DNA of 64,000 nt from Aquatica leii. Its lineage: Eukaryota > Arthropoda > Insecta > Coleoptera > Lampyridae. Every line of letters starts with the position of its first letter. Positions within the stretch are counted from its first letter, which is position 1. Shown here piece by piece: positions 30,847 through 42,860 of this stretch. Below the pieces are notes generated by a model. It worked only from the letters and a program-made list of their open reading frames with translations. It was not told the origin of the DNA and searched no databases. Position numbers and translations under genes: made by a program. Where the stretch lies: positions 131,148,545 through 131,212,544 of the forward strand of contig CM069433.1 of the NCBI GenBank assembly GCA_035610365.1. The letters run 5' to 3'.

Positions 30847-32660
30847 TCAGTGAATCTTATTGAAACACTCCAAGCACAAAAAAACTTAGCAAACTGAGCA
30901 AATCTTCTGAGATTGCATTGCATATATACGTTTGCCGTTCACTACTGTCCCTGCGCGACCATAAACTTTATTGCATTCTACACAGCGGCCTTTTGTTTTT
31001 CTAGCAAGGTCTCTTATTAACTTAACTACCAGTTTATGCTTATTACTGGATTTTGGCGACCTTGTTCCTACAGCTACCGTGGCGACTGCTCAAGCAATTT
31101 GATGGCTTGGACGAGCGTATTTGCGTAGCATTCCTCGTATAATCTGTTCGCAGAATTCGGTAGTTTATATCTTCTTGTTTCGGTTGTATTTATTGTATAG
31201 AAAGAGCGCGTTTACAACACTTGTGCCCCAAAGAATTTTAATAAATAGCTTCTTATAGCATTTAGTGCAGCATTTTAGGGCAGTCCCGTGTGATGCCATC
31301 TGGTCACTTAGGTCGATGCTGGATGAATCGTATTATAATTTACTATGCACGCAGGTTTGATATGTTTCTGTGATGACAGTATCTAAATCCGAGTGCTTCG
31401 TTGTGAGCGCAGACACAATCTTTTTGTCTCTCCACTTCAGGACTACTACACCATCTCTGGTTTCTTTGGCAGCAAATTCGCCTTTTCGCAGTTTCGCACC
31501 TATTACATCTTTTAGTAAGTACTTTCTATTCAGACGAAGTGTGCCAACCATGTACGTTTTTGTATTGTTTAGGCGATAAGCTAAAGATACTCTGAAGTAC
31601 CCGTTTTCTGTAAATAGGACTCTTCCCTCATCTAGTAATCCATCAACTAACTCTAAGACCACCCTCTCAGCCACACTGCTTTCTGAATCTGTTGTTTTTC
31701 CAGAATACACTATCAGATTCCATGTGTATCCTCGATCTGTACACAATTTGAAAAGTTTCATTCCATACTTATGGTGTTTATTCGGGATGTATTGCCTAAA
31801 AAATAGGTAACCACGCCACTGTATCAGACTTTCATCTATTCAAATTATTTCGCCAGGAATGTAAGCCACTTGATAATTGTGAATAAATTTGTTTGTCACA
31901 TTGCGAATTTAGACAAACGGTCATCTGGAGGGGCTGTTTCATTATCGGCAAAGTGTATAAATTTGAGAAGTAGCTCAAATCTGTTTCTCGACATAACCCC
32001 GAAGAGATGGAAGTCCTATCCAACCTATGAGAGCTAGAAACCTCATTTCTGGTACATCAAGCATGTACTCTGGCACGTTTTGGAAGGTCTGTACTCAAAA
32101 GATATTGGGTAGCTTATATATTCGTTTGATCAACAATTAAAGTAACAATATGATTACTCAAGAACGTTTCAAAATAATCGAGTAGATCTCCGGTTGCAAA
32201 TATTCGTTGGTATATTAGTTCATACCACTAATATATTCAGAAATGAATTTAAATTTCTAGTAGTGTTCTAGTTTACAAGTTTCCTAAACAATGCTGGCAA
32301 CTGGTTCACATTTGAAGTTTCAGCTGTCAGAACAGTAGTTCCAGAAGTACTGGGTCTATTATCTAAATCCAGTTGTGGACCCCCAACCAGCCTTACGTGG
32401 GCGAACTCTTCATCTTCATCATAGTCAGATGCATTGCGAGTCATTAGGAGTAATTCATTTTCAAATACTATTACAGTTTGTTTCGTAGTGAAACACTGAA
32501 CGAGTAACTTCAGGTTCCGAAATAAAAACATCAAAAAAAGATAGACCAAAGAAATTCCCTGAAAGAACGTGTTCACGTCCGAAAAGTGGAAAGAAAAGAG
32601 TCCAGTCAATGACTTTGTGTTTCGCATTAGTAAATGGCGCAGCCAATCTTCGGAAGTTTT
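30847..32660 (-). pseudogene. Second, different piggyBac-type transposase, broken
   Basis: Minus strand from about 32646 to the stop at 30847-30849. The N-terminal part has an acidic stretch (ASDYDEDEEF). Then come SRNRFELLLKFIHFADNETA (about 31930-31995), the PGBD N-lobe motif, and an open frame 31761-31333 with GYTWNLIVYSGK and DGVVVLKWRDKKIVSALTT. The cysteine-rich C-terminal finger is present but carries a stop: RCVECNKVYGRAG ... ICSVC ... FLCLECFNKIH, about 30850-31010. This copy has the finger that the neighbouring + strand gene lacks, and the two differ strongly in sequence, so they are separate families in opposite orientation. Several stops and frameshifts. Confidence 0.8.
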
Positions 32661-32689
32661 AGATCCAAATGCCGATGATTTTCTTTGAA

Positions 32690-35153
32690 ATAGGAAAAAA
32701 TCAACATTTTTAAGACACGTTTGATCCTCTGGCGGGATTAGACCTAGGATGATATTTAGCTGCTATAATGAGTATATGAAGGAATTAATGACATAATAGA
32801 GAATTTAGATTAGAGAAAAACAGCGTTGTCAAAACTCGGAAACCTAAAATATTTTAGCCAACTAATGCTGTTGGAGTGAGATTATGGATACTATCTAAAG
32901 TCCCGTTGAAAACTATTAATTGACATTTAGTAATAATGTGGCCCATAGTCTGTTTTGGAGCTCCACAACTGCAGCTTGGGTTTTCCAAATATCTCCATAG
33001 ATGTAATAAAAATTTACATTTTCCTTGGCCATTTCTAAATTTTGATGTTGGAAGATCATTGCAATATCGTCCGCATAAATAAATTTTCTACATTTAGTTT
33101 GCGGGATGTCACTCCTATAGATGTTGAAGAATAATGGAGATTATACCGACCCTTGTGGCAGACCGTTGTTTAATATTCTGACCTTACTTATCTCATTGCC
33201 AATGTATACTTTAAAAAAACGTGCAGTAAGCATGTTATTTATTAAACTTAAAAAACTTTGGCATGGAATGAACTGATAAAGTTTCCATAAAAGACCTTTT
33301 CTCCAAACTGTATCATAAGCAGCAGTAAGATTAACAAAAACAGCTGCTATTTTTTCTTTTTTTGAAAACCATTTTCAATATGCGTTGTAAATGCTAGAAC
33401 TTGATCCACAACAGTTTCTACTGGGGCGAAATCTGACCTGTTCTGCAGGTTGGGCGTCGGTCACCAAAAGACTCAATCGATGGTAGATTACTCGTTCCAA
33501 AAGTCTATAACAGACACTAAGTAAAGCAATAGGAGTTTTACCAGGTTTTAAAATACCTAAAATTTTAGTATGTTTAAAAGTTCTCGGTAACGTATGAGTA
33601 GAAACTATGTCATTATAAAATGTTAATAACCAAAGTCTAGTTTTTGGTCCAGAATATTTAATAAATTCTGGCAAAATTCCATCAAACCCTGCAGCTTTCT
33701 TATTTTGAATTTGTGAAATCTTCAATAGTGAGGGATTTCATAATTTCAGAATCTTGTTGTTGAAATATTTTAATTAGTCGTAATTTTTTATTGACAGTTT
33801 TTTTATTCTGGTTGTCGACATTTGATTTTGACATTTTTACAATCTGTCCAGCAATTTCGTTAGGATGCGCATTTTTGGTTTCTTTATAGAAAGTATTTGC
33901 TTGTAAAATGTTTAAAAGAGACCATGCGGTTCTGCTTGAATGCATAAAATTTAAGTTTTCTAAAGTACTTCGCCATCGAGGTTTTCTGGCTTCATCTAAT
34001 CTCTTAACAGATTAACAGTTTCAATTTTTTCAAATTTTTGAAATTCTTTATAAAGTGTGTTACATTGAGCATTCCAACATGACATATATTGCTTTCGGTA
34101 ACCTCTAGGAATTCATTTTGTTGCTATTTTCATAACTAATCCAGAAAAACGTTTATAATTATTCCAACATTGGATACCTAACACAATCCAATTCTTGCGA
34201 AATTTCATGCCATTTGGTTTAGTCAGATTCGATCGTAATTTAGGACGGAATTTAACTGAATTTTGTTTCCAATTTTAATAATGACAGGCAGGGCCGGATT
34301 AAGACAGTCATGGGCCCTAGGCTATATACTTATCATTTGGGGCCGTTTTTTATTCACACGTAATCGATCATTGACGGGACTTCGTACGTAGGCTTTTGCG
34401 GCTGCGGGCCCCCTTAGGCCGCAGGCCCCTAGGCTATAGCCTATGTAGCCTATTGGGTAATACGGCGCTGATGACAGGTCTATGTTGGCAGTGTGGGAAG
34501 TCTCCTAGAACAATTTTTGAAGTTCTCAAAGGTATATGTTGTTTGTCAGACGTAACAATGCATAGATCCGTACTGTAACCATTATTCGGTCGGGCCGAAT
34601 GATATGTTTATCTATCCTTCGCATTATAAACTAAATCTAGATAATTTATGTCGATAAAGTTGTTTAATGTTGTTCCACTAGAATTGGTGTTACTGTAGCC
34701 CCATAAAGGATGATGACTATTGAAATCACCAATGTATACTGTGGGATGTTTAAATGTATGAATGACATGAGCATTCCAATCCACATTTTGCGGTTTATAT
34801 AATATATTCACTACGTGGATGTCCAAAATTTTTATTACTAAAATAAAATGTCATCTTGACAAGATTCCAAATTTTTTTTCTGATTGTAAATTATTTTTTC
34901 TGTAGGTCGCAACGCCATAAATTTTACTGTTGATCGAAACAACTAATTTAAAGCCCTTATTTCCTCGATGGAACAATTGAGAGTCATCTGCTGTATGAGT
35001 TTCGTGTATGACGAAAACATCTATTTCTTCTTCCTCTAATAGTTTAGCAAGGTGTTCGCTTTTTGCTTTACTAATGCCTTCAATATTAATTTGTAAAATT
35101 TTTAAAACAGGTCCTAAGTTAATTTTCATGATACCCTTTGCCGGGAGATTCAA
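32690..35153 (-). mobile_element. LINE with endonuclease and reverse transcriptase, decayed
   Basis: Minus strand, 5' to 3'. The endonuclease starts at 35153 (MNLPAKGIMKINLGPVLKIL), with the motifs QINIEGISKAKSEHL, DVFVIHETHT (catalytic Glu) and VYIGDFNSHHPLWGYS (about 34700-34760); a linker follows. The reverse transcriptase then has NKKAAGFDGILPEFIKYSGP (33640-33720), KILGILKPGKTP, AVFVNLTAAYDTVWRKGL (about 33290-33360), NNGLPQGSV (about 33160) and FIYADDIAMI (about 33070), the catalytic YADD. Stops and shifts make it inactive. The 3' end fuses into the region of the piggyBac relic without a clear tail. A hAT MITE interrupts the spacer after the endonuclease. Jockey/I-like group is a guess. 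Confidence 0.8.
34289..34470. mobile_element. 182-bp hAT-type MITE in the LINE
   Basis: Perfect 8-bp duplication ATGACAGG (34281-34288, 34471-34478). Inverted ends CAGGGCCGGATTA and, from the right, CAGCGCCGTATTA. The interior has a GC-rich patch with GGGCCC and CCTAGGCTAT words repeated. Excision rejoins the LINE translation. Confidence 0.8.
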
Positions 35154-35329
35154 TATGAACGGTTCTGCAGTAGATATTTGTGAATCCTTTTTTAGTTGTA
35201 CCCCAAATAAGGTGATTTACGTGACAGAAACTTAATAATAAAACTTTTATAAGAACTTTTTAAAACAGAAAAAAAAGAAAAATTTAAAAACTTGAATGTC
35301 AGTCTAAAAAAATAAGTATAGTTGTCCCA

Positions 35330-36785
35330 TAAGTGACGCAAAGTTTAACAAATTCTATACTACGAAACTGGGTACCATTGTCCGTAATAAAATACTGAGC
35401 ACCAAAAAGAAGAAAGATGTGGTGGTTTTACAAATAAAGTTAGCAAGAGCTGAACGTCACGGAAAGAACAGAGGAAACAGTAAAATAATCAACAATCACC
35501 AATACATAACTATAACCTTTCGAAGATCGGGGAAGAAGACCTGCAAGGTCACAGCAAAAATCTTACCAAGGGTGTGGTGACTTAGCACTTTGAGCGAATA
35601 TACAGGCGGAGCAACTTGTTCCACCTTATGCGCAGACCATTCTTGTTGACCACGTATTCGAGGTACTTTAATTCAGGCAAACAAAAATTAGGTTATTCCT
35701 GGCGTAAGATAAGTCAGGCAGAGATTAAACGTTCTAACATTTAGTACGCTAATATGCTCATCAAAAGTAGGTGTTGCGATGATAATATCGTCTAGGTAAG
35801 CAAGGCAGTAAGGCTCTAAATCCACACCCAGCACTCGATCAAATGTAGCAGATGCATTGTGTAGTCTAAATGGCATGCACGTAAACCAAAAAAGATCACA
35901 AAAAGGAACAGTAAAATCAGTCACAATTTTAGAATCATGTGAAAACGGAATTTGCCAATATGCAGACCGAATATCCAAGTTGGAAAGAAAACGTGCATCT
36001 CTCAACCGATCTAAAATTAAAGTAATATAAGACAACGGATAAGCATCTTTCTGAGTCGCCTGGTTCACTTTCCTAAAATCGACACAGAACCGATAAGTGT
36101 TATCCTTTTTCTTCACTAAAACAATTGAATTAGACTAGGTGTGACCTCGCGTCCGCGACAACGTCGTTTAAAAGTTATTGCTGATCCGGAAGAAATTCTG
36201 AGATATCACTAAAAGTGTCTGAAGAAATAGCATTAATCGAAGGAGAAGTAGCATTAAAAGTCTAAAGTCCATGCCGAAAGTCAGGTATAAAGTTCATAGC
36301 TTTCCAGAAGTCGATGCTTGAAATCAGTTGATGCAAAACTTCAGAAACAACCATGGTGTTAAACGTTTTCATTTTGCCTTTCAAAGGAAACGGTAAAAGC
36401 ACTTATTCTAGTACCGTACACTTATGGCCGTTAACCAAATTACAAGAAGAAGAAAAACCTAAAACACTAAACTTAAGGTAGGGACGCTCATCATCACGAA
36501 CACTGGCAAACTTAAATCCCAAGAAAATACGTTGCTTGTCAGTCAAGTCTAAAATAGAATCCTAGGTTAAAGATAGCGTAGAATCTACAATTCGGTATGT
36601 AGACTCGTGACCTACTTTCCCGAGACAATTGCGACGACTTACTCCTCCTTGTCCACAGCCAAAACAGTAAAGAATTGGAGGCTTGTCATAATTCGGAAAC
36701 ATATTTCCAGTCTGACGACAATTCCAACAAGTAACACGAAAAGAATTAGAAACAGAAGAGGTAGAAGTAGTAGCTAGTGGCAGTT
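35330..36785 (-). mobile_element. Gypsy-type retrotransposon relic, gag-NC to integrase
   Basis: Minus strand, 5' to 3': a zinc-knuckle region with CWNCRQTGNMFPN and LYCFGCGQGG (about 36625-36745), then a protease region (FIPDFRH near 36280) followed by reverse transcriptase 36116-35688. The RT has RFCVDFRKVNQATQKDAYPL, FLSNLDIRSAYWQIP, FTCMPFRLHNASATFDRVL and YLDDIIIATPTFDEH, with the catalytic YLDD intact. Straight after it the translation becomes integrase: DLAGLLPRSSKGYSYVLVIV and FITDNGTQFRS (35360-35580). RNase H and the linking part are missing, so an internal deletion joined RT to integrase. No LTRs were recognised. A different Gypsy family from the + strand relics at 20050 and 36790. 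Confidence 0.8.
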
Positions 36786-36789
36786 CAGT

Positions 36790-37400
36790 GTTATGCCCTT
36801 CGGTCTATGTAACGCTCCTGCAACATTCAAGCGTTTGATGGAGATCATTTTGCGAAGACTATCTTGGAAGACGTGTTTGGTTTATTTAGACGTGATTGTG
36901 ATTAGAAGGTCATTTGACGAATATTTGTACAACCTGAAAGAAGTGGGTTAACGACTATGTGGGACAAATCTAAAACGGAGCCCTAAGAAAAGCCACTTAT
37001 TTAAGAAAGACGTGAGTGCAAAACATCAAAGAATACTGGACCCAGTGAAACTTTTTTAAAGTGGAAGACGATCTGTTTAAGCGATTCCTAGAGTGTCTAA
37101 GGAACGGAAAACAGACTGCAGTTTGTAGTGCGAAAAAGCTGAGTGTGCGCGGTGTGATTCTACTGGGTGAACTGAATCATGGAATAGTGCCGTAAGTGCA
37201 CGGTCTATGCATCAGGGAACGGTCCAGCATAAAAACGCAAAGCACCAATGAAACAGTAATCCCTGAGAAGCTCTTTAGAGAGAGTAGCAATTGAAATCAT
37301 ACGACCGTTGCGTTCCCAGAATCTGATTTGGGAAACAAATACATCCTGGTGCTTTATTTTACGAAAAAGCAGCTACAGTCGCAACCTTAGCTTTACTTAG
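36790..37400 (+). mobile_element. Gypsy-type relic, RT joined to integrase by deletion
   Basis: Plus-strand translation begins VMPFGLCNAPATFKRLMEII and continues with CLVYLDVIVIRRSFDEYL (36800-36950), a Gypsy reverse transcriptase in which the catalytic YLDD reads YLDV. From about 37190 it matches the zinc-finger side of the integrase relic at 20100 (CTVYASG-like, then an AKHQ/KAPMEQ-like stretch). The intervening RNase H is shortened. It is the same family as 1-965 and 20050-21300, abutting the - strand relic tail to tail. Confidence 0.65.
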
Positions 37401-38143
37401 TTTTAAATACATTAGTTTTAAAATTTGTTAAGCATTCGCAATAGCTTAATAAGCACATAATGTTATTTTACGCTATCGTTGCTTATTACATCTATTTTAT
37501 TGTTGGAATAACATTTTAAGTACGTTTGCACAGTAATAGTTAAGCAGAGGTAATCGGCTAGACGTTTTATGGCAACATTTTCAATCCTTGTTTGTGGTTT
37601 GGCAAATATGCTTATAATGTTTCGACAATTTCCTTTTCAAAATAGCATTTTAACAAGTCGGCTATTTTTATGCCTTACATTACAAGCGTTCAAAACTTCT
37701 AGTTTTTTACTTTAATAAAAGAGTGTATGATTATAATATACTCTTTCGTTTGATAGAACAACTTATATTAGTAGATAATAAATGTTTACATGAATATCAT
37801 AAGGTTATAATTTTGTGTTCATAAAAAGTACGACACTATTTTCTTTTTTCTTAATTATAAAGAAATTGTATTTTGTACTCTATATTCAACGCCACAACGT
37901 TACCGTTTTTTATTACATGTAAGTTACATTCTCCTTCTACTTATACATAAAATATTAACAATTACCAAAATTATACAATAATTACAATTCTGAGACAAAA
38001 TCGATGAACCAATAAGATAACTTACTAATATACGTAGCAATTGCTTGCAGTTGTTTTCTTTTATACTGTCTGCGCTTTCTAAGTAATTGAATAATAAAGC
38101 AACTGGTAGGTAACTGTAAATTAGAATTTCTATCAACGTTGTT
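37401..38143. promoter_or_regulatory. Spacer upstream of the cyclophilin gene
   Basis: AT-rich with no recognisable repeat; must contain the cyclophilin promoter. No clear TATA box could be singled out among many AT-rich words. Confidence 0.3.
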
Positions 38144-38901
38144 ATGCTCACGTTTGCAATAAGAAAGATGAATATTTACTTTTACATATGTTTACTATTG
38201 GCACACATTTCTATAAGTTCTTGTTCTGGAAGTTCTGAAAGTGATATGCCCAAAGTAAATAAAAAGGTAAACGTTAAAAATATATAGTATTGTTTCTATT
38301 TTCTTTATTTGGTTAATGTACATTTTAGGCATTTCTAGATATAAAAGCTGGCGATAACACTTTGGGACGTATTGAAGTTGGGTTATTTGGTAAAATTGTA
38401 CCAAAAACTGTCCAAAATTTTTATGAACTTTGTCAACTGCCACAAAAAGGTTATAAAGGTACCAGGTTTTTTCAAGTGTTAAAAGATTTCATAATTATGG
38501 GTGGTGATATTACAAAAAATAACGGGCATGGAGGTTTGTATGGTTTTTGAATAAAATGATGATTTAACAGAACTTATGGTACAGGTTACAGTATTTACGG
38601 TGACACATTTGAAGACGAAAACTACAAGTTAAAACATTATGGTGCAGGCTGGATATCCCTCGCAAATTGGGGTAAAAATATGAATAAATCAATATTTTGT
38701 ATACTTCTTAAACCGGCGCCGTGGTTAGATGAAAAATATGTTGTTTTTGCTAAGGTTTTAAAAGGAATGGAAGTTATAAAAAAAATTGAGAATGTTGAAA
38801 TTTCTCACGGTAACGCACCTTTGATTGATGTGATTATTGACAACTGTACAGTTGAAGAAGTCGATAACCCTTTTAGTGTTAGTATAGAAAATGCAGAATA
38901 A
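38144..38901 (+). CDS. Secreted cyclophilin B-like protein, active site altered
   Basis: Three exons (38144-38266, 38329-38533, 38585-38901) encode 214 residues without a lesion. Introns are 62 and 51 bp, with donors AAG|GTAAAC and GAG|GTTTGT and acceptors TTTTAG| and TACAG|. Residues 9-30 (MNIYFYICLLLAHISISSCS) form a signal peptide; Met9 is an alternative start. The cyclophilin fold spans about 43-200: LGRIEVGLFGKIVPKTVQNF, YKGTRFFQVLKDFIIMGGD, YSIYGDTFEDENY, HYGAGWISLANWG, PWLDEKYVVFAKVLKGMEV. Family members are peptidyl-prolyl isomerases of the ER. Key positions differ, though (CypA numbering): Arg55 is Gln90, Met61 Ile96, Gln63 Met98, Phe113 Cys148, His126 Tyr161; Phe60, Ala101 and Trp121 remain. 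Activity may be weak or lost while the fold is kept. No KDEL at the C-terminus. AATAAA at 38928-38933 is a likely polyadenylation signal. Orthology to PPIB is likely, not proven. Confidence 0.88.
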
Positions 38902-39590
38902 GAAAAGACTAGTCATCTTTGCTAAATAATAAATATATATTGTTTTCAAAATTGTTTTATAGAAACATCTACTAATTCATTATTCACTCAGTTCTTGCAC
39001 TTTGTTTCATAATATTGCCTTTCTATGTAAATGTACACAATAAATAAATCACGTACACGTTTTAATATAATATTTTTATTATAACGGCCATCATACATTT
39101 ACTGATCTCTATACAATATGGATAGCTGATAGTGTAGTCTGCCATTCACACTTTTACAGCAACACTTGTTACTAAGAGGGCAACTGAAATGCAACTCATT
39201 GTGTTTAAGTGTCTCCTTCAACAATCGGCAAGACACGTGATGCAAATAAATAACTTTTTCCACTACTCGTTGTATAGGCTTTCATTATTACGTATAATAG
39301 TAGGTTGTGAAGTAGCACTTTTTTAACCGCACGCAAACATTAATATTTATTATTAACTACTAGTTAATAACAAATATATTAACATTTTTGGATAATTTTG
39401 TAACAGTTTTAAATTGAAAAATTGACAAAATTGTCAACCAGATGGAAAAGAAATGCTTAAACATGTTTTTAAATAATTTTAGTAAAATGTATTAAACTAA
39501 TGATAACTGTTACAATCACAAAACAAAATGTTTGAATTGTAATTAGTAATTAACTTTAATAAATGGGTATAATCAAAACACAAATACTAG
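38902..39590. other. 3' flank of cyclophilin gene
   Basis: Contains the AATAAA at 38928-38933 and AT-rich spacer. No repeat or gene recognised. Confidence 0.35.
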
Positions 39591-39839
39591 GTGATTACTA
39601 ATATGAGTGTTCAAACTTATAACTATAACCATGTAAAGAGAGGATCGACGCATTTATGTAAAATACCTGACATTTTCGTGATTCCTCGGTTTGCTGTCCA
39701 TGCTGTTAGTTTCTTCAGGATAACTGAATTGATTCTCCGTCCGTATCTACCGCGTCTTCCTCGCTTTATTGAGAATAACGTTGTGTTGTTCTTTCCTATT
39801 TCTATAGCTTTCCTGGCAAGTATTTTCCTATATTTATAA
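39591..39839 (+). other. Unrecognised ORF, possible small membrane protein
   Basis: Open from about 39591 with an ATG at 39603 (MSVQTYNYNHVKRGSTHLCK), 78 codons to the stop. It contains an Arg/Pro-rich stretch and ends in a hydrophobic segment (VVLFFPISIAFLASIFLYL) that could span a membrane. I do not recognise it. No splice or promoter evidence decides whether it is real; an AT-rich chance ORF is possible. Confidence 0.25.
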
Positions 39840-41842
39840 AATACATATCATAGTTAATGCAAATATATTACATAAATTGAATATTTTAATACTCATAGTG
39901 TAACGAGTTTAAAATTTAATGTATTTTAACTTATTTACATGACAAAACAATTAATATAAATACAACTAATTTTAATAACAAACAATATAACGAACGTGAA
40001 AAATTACATCTAACTAAATTTAATAATAACAAACTGTTACGTGCAAAATTTTTCTAACGTAATACCCTGCAGTATATTGAATTAAAATTAGATTCCGGTT
40101 TTGACGCCCTCTGCCGATCTTTTCTTGTGACTGTCATTTTACGACGAAGTCGTTAAGCTGTCAACTGCATAAAATGGCCTGTGCCGCTTAAAGAAAATTT
40201 CGAATGACATCCTCAATAATGGAAATCAAATTATAATTTCATTACGCTTGTAAAATAATTTAGTCGTCACAGGGTAAGATAGTTACTTCCGTTTTATTAG
40301 AATTCTTTTGTAATTTCTTCCACCACGTTTTGGCCCACATGTTTCTATTGAATAAAGAATAATGAGGGATTAATATCGACAAATACTTTCATGGGACGAG
40401 TATAACTCTATATATAAGGCCTACGGTTAAAACTAAAAAAACCGAAGACAATCACTTTTTTTCGAGATCCTACTCATGCGGCAACCACCTGCGAAACCAA
40501 CTTTCATTGAATGTGTACAACAGCATTCGACAATCGGGTTATGTTATGTGTACTTTCTTTTAGCAATAATTAACAATTTTTGTAGATCTTGATTTCGTGA
40601 GTCATTGTGTTGACACGATTTGCTACTCAAAATTATTTCAGGCTCACTTGCCGGGGAAAACGTTTTCTTCGACCAAGTAGGTACTGGATTGTGGGTAAGT
40701 GTATTTAATTATTTTATCGCTGTCAGAAAGGTCGCTCACGAAACTTTGGCTAGTGTTAATTCCGTAATTATTATCATTGTTTTAATACCATTAAGGTAGT
40801 TTCATTAATTATTTTGCGTGTATCGTATGCTGTGTACAAACAATATTTACTACGAAATTTTCTTCGCTGTTCGCTTCGACTTAACCTACATGTGTTGCCG
40901 ATACTGCTGGGATTTATGCACTGAGAATTAGATATACTTATATTAATCATCTACGTCACTAAATTAAAGTTTATATACCTGTTAATCTTTCTTTTATGGT
41001 AACATACCTTTCTCTATTATTGTGGTTACCCGAACATCAGAGTAATAAGGATTACAAACCTAAAAAATTAGTTACAAGTTTGGACCGTCTGTCGTGATCG
41101 AGGCAGAAGTGTTAATCAGGATTGATCTGGCGCCCTTAAGTATAATTCCCTGGAACCTCCCTTATCTCCAACTGTGTGAGTTGGCCGTGCAAGGTTCGTA
41201 AGACCTAAAGCTTGTAACAAAACATTATTTATATATCACTGTTACCGTCGATTTATAAAAACTGTCCGTATGTAAGATAATTAATCACTTAATGCACTTA
41301 TCTATTTAACAGCGACGTTTTTTTTTTACACTGACGTATTTATTTATTTAGATCGTACTCTCTTTTTAAATGCTGACTGCGTTTTCCGTAGTTTACCTTT
41401 TATATTATCACCTTATCTTCGTCTAAAATATTCCGTTCGTTTTGTAAAAATTGCTTTAGATAATCTTGAGAATGCTTTACAGTTTGTTTTGTTTCAGAAC
41501 AAGAAGCTGTATGCGGTGCTGATAGAAACGGTCGTGGCTCTATTCCAGTAGCTTCGTTAGAGTATAGAAATGGCAGTCAATAGATTCTTTCTGGCCCGAT
41601 CTTCTGATTGGATGATAACTGCAGACCAACACTTGAACGTCTGTTTCTCGAAAGACGATGTCTGATATATTTGAAAGTAAACACCAATCTGTGGCACTTT
41701 TTGAAAGTGGCAAAATTTTACAATAAATAATAATATATTATAATCGAAACTTGAAATTTGAAACGTTCCTTTTTATATTTTTGTCGCGTTTACTCAGCCT
41801 CCGATCAATTAAGATGTGTACATAACTTTTATTATTATATAA
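39840..41842. other. Long spacer with possible small exons
   Basis: No clear gene. Two short stretches look like exons by their borders: 40643-40693 (ATTTCAG| ... TGG|GTAAGT) and from 41499 (TTTTCAG|AACAAG) to an in-frame stop at about 41552. If joined they read GENVFFDQVGTGLW then NKKLYAVLIETVVALFQ, unknown to me. A short CTATATATAAGG sequence at 40410-40421 could be a TATA element. Highly tentative. Confidence 0.25.
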
Positions 41843-42860
41843 TTGCCGCAATCGACAGACGATGCTGTAAGCTTTGCAAAAAATATATGTGAAGACCTTA
41901 GCATTTCTATAAAACTTCAGAAACGCAAAACAAGAAAGCATATTTTAAACGACGAAAGTAGAGATGCCAACTTGTCTCATCAATGCCGAAATTGCAGAAG
42001 GAGATCGACTACAGGCTTTCGTAGCTGCCGCAGGCAACGAAAATAAAATACAGTCGAACTCCTATATAGTGATGTTCAAAATTCCCTTCAAAAACATCAT
42101 TATATAGAAACTTCATTGTATAGAATTTATACTTAAAAAATATGTAAAACACAAATTTAAACGTACATAACAAATATTAATTATAAACACTTTCGTTTTG
42201 TCATTTTTAACCAACTTTACACTTAAACAACTTGAAACGAAAAAATTGCAAATGAAACGTGTTCAATAACATGACAATACATTTCAAAACTCGAAGGAAA
42301 TCCTATAATCCTCTAAACAATTCATGCATTTATGTTATTTACAAATGTACAGAATTTTTAGTACCATTACTAATAGCCTTTCTGTATTGTAAATTAAGAA
42401 GTCTTATAATCTGCTTATCCGTTTAACAATGCGGTCTTGTAAAGTTAAAGTAAATTGTACGTGATTCCAAGAAAACTTTAAGTAGTTTGGTAACATTTTC
42501 TTTGAAAAAGATCATAATATAGAATTTGAACATCATATTTTAGAGGTGTTTTTACACGCATTTTAACCCGAAGGTCAATATCCTAAAGAAAACATCACTA
42601 AATAGAAAAAATCATTAAATAGGAGTTCATTGAATGGAGGTCCGACTGTAATTAATAGGATTATTACAGCTAACAGTAAAATTTGAGTTGGACGATATCC
42701 TACTCTATATTATTATAATGCGCTGCAGATTCCTCGCAGTTGCCGTGAAAAAATATTTTCAAAGTTGAAGTGAAGTGAAGCTATCTTGCCTATTGGGTAA
42801 AAAGTATGTAATGTCACTATTGACATTGATAGTGCAATAAAACACTTTGCTCATACAAAA
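41843..42860 (+). pseudogene. hAT-like transposase relic split by a MITE
   Basis: Before the MITE (41843-42046) the + strand encodes DDAVSFAKNICEDLSISIKL and RKTRKHILNDE, resembling the linker before the C-terminal domain of hAT-derived proteins of the 52-kDa-repressor type. After it (about 42715-42790) comes CREKIFSKLK, resembling the conserved ERSFSKLKLIK motif of the same C-terminal domain. The two pieces have the right order, with the pogo-like MITE in between. Broken; the catalytic core is not seen. Confidence 0.5.
42051..42648. mobile_element. pogo/Tigger-type MITE (598 bp)
   Basis: Ends CAGTCGAACTCCTATATAG and, from the right, CAGTCGGACCTCCATTCAAT are inverted repeats of the pogo/Tigger class, flanked by TA on both sides (42049-42050, 42649-42650). 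Subterminal words such as ATCATTATATAG and AACATCACTAAATAG echo each other. No transposase is encoded. Confidence 0.78.
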
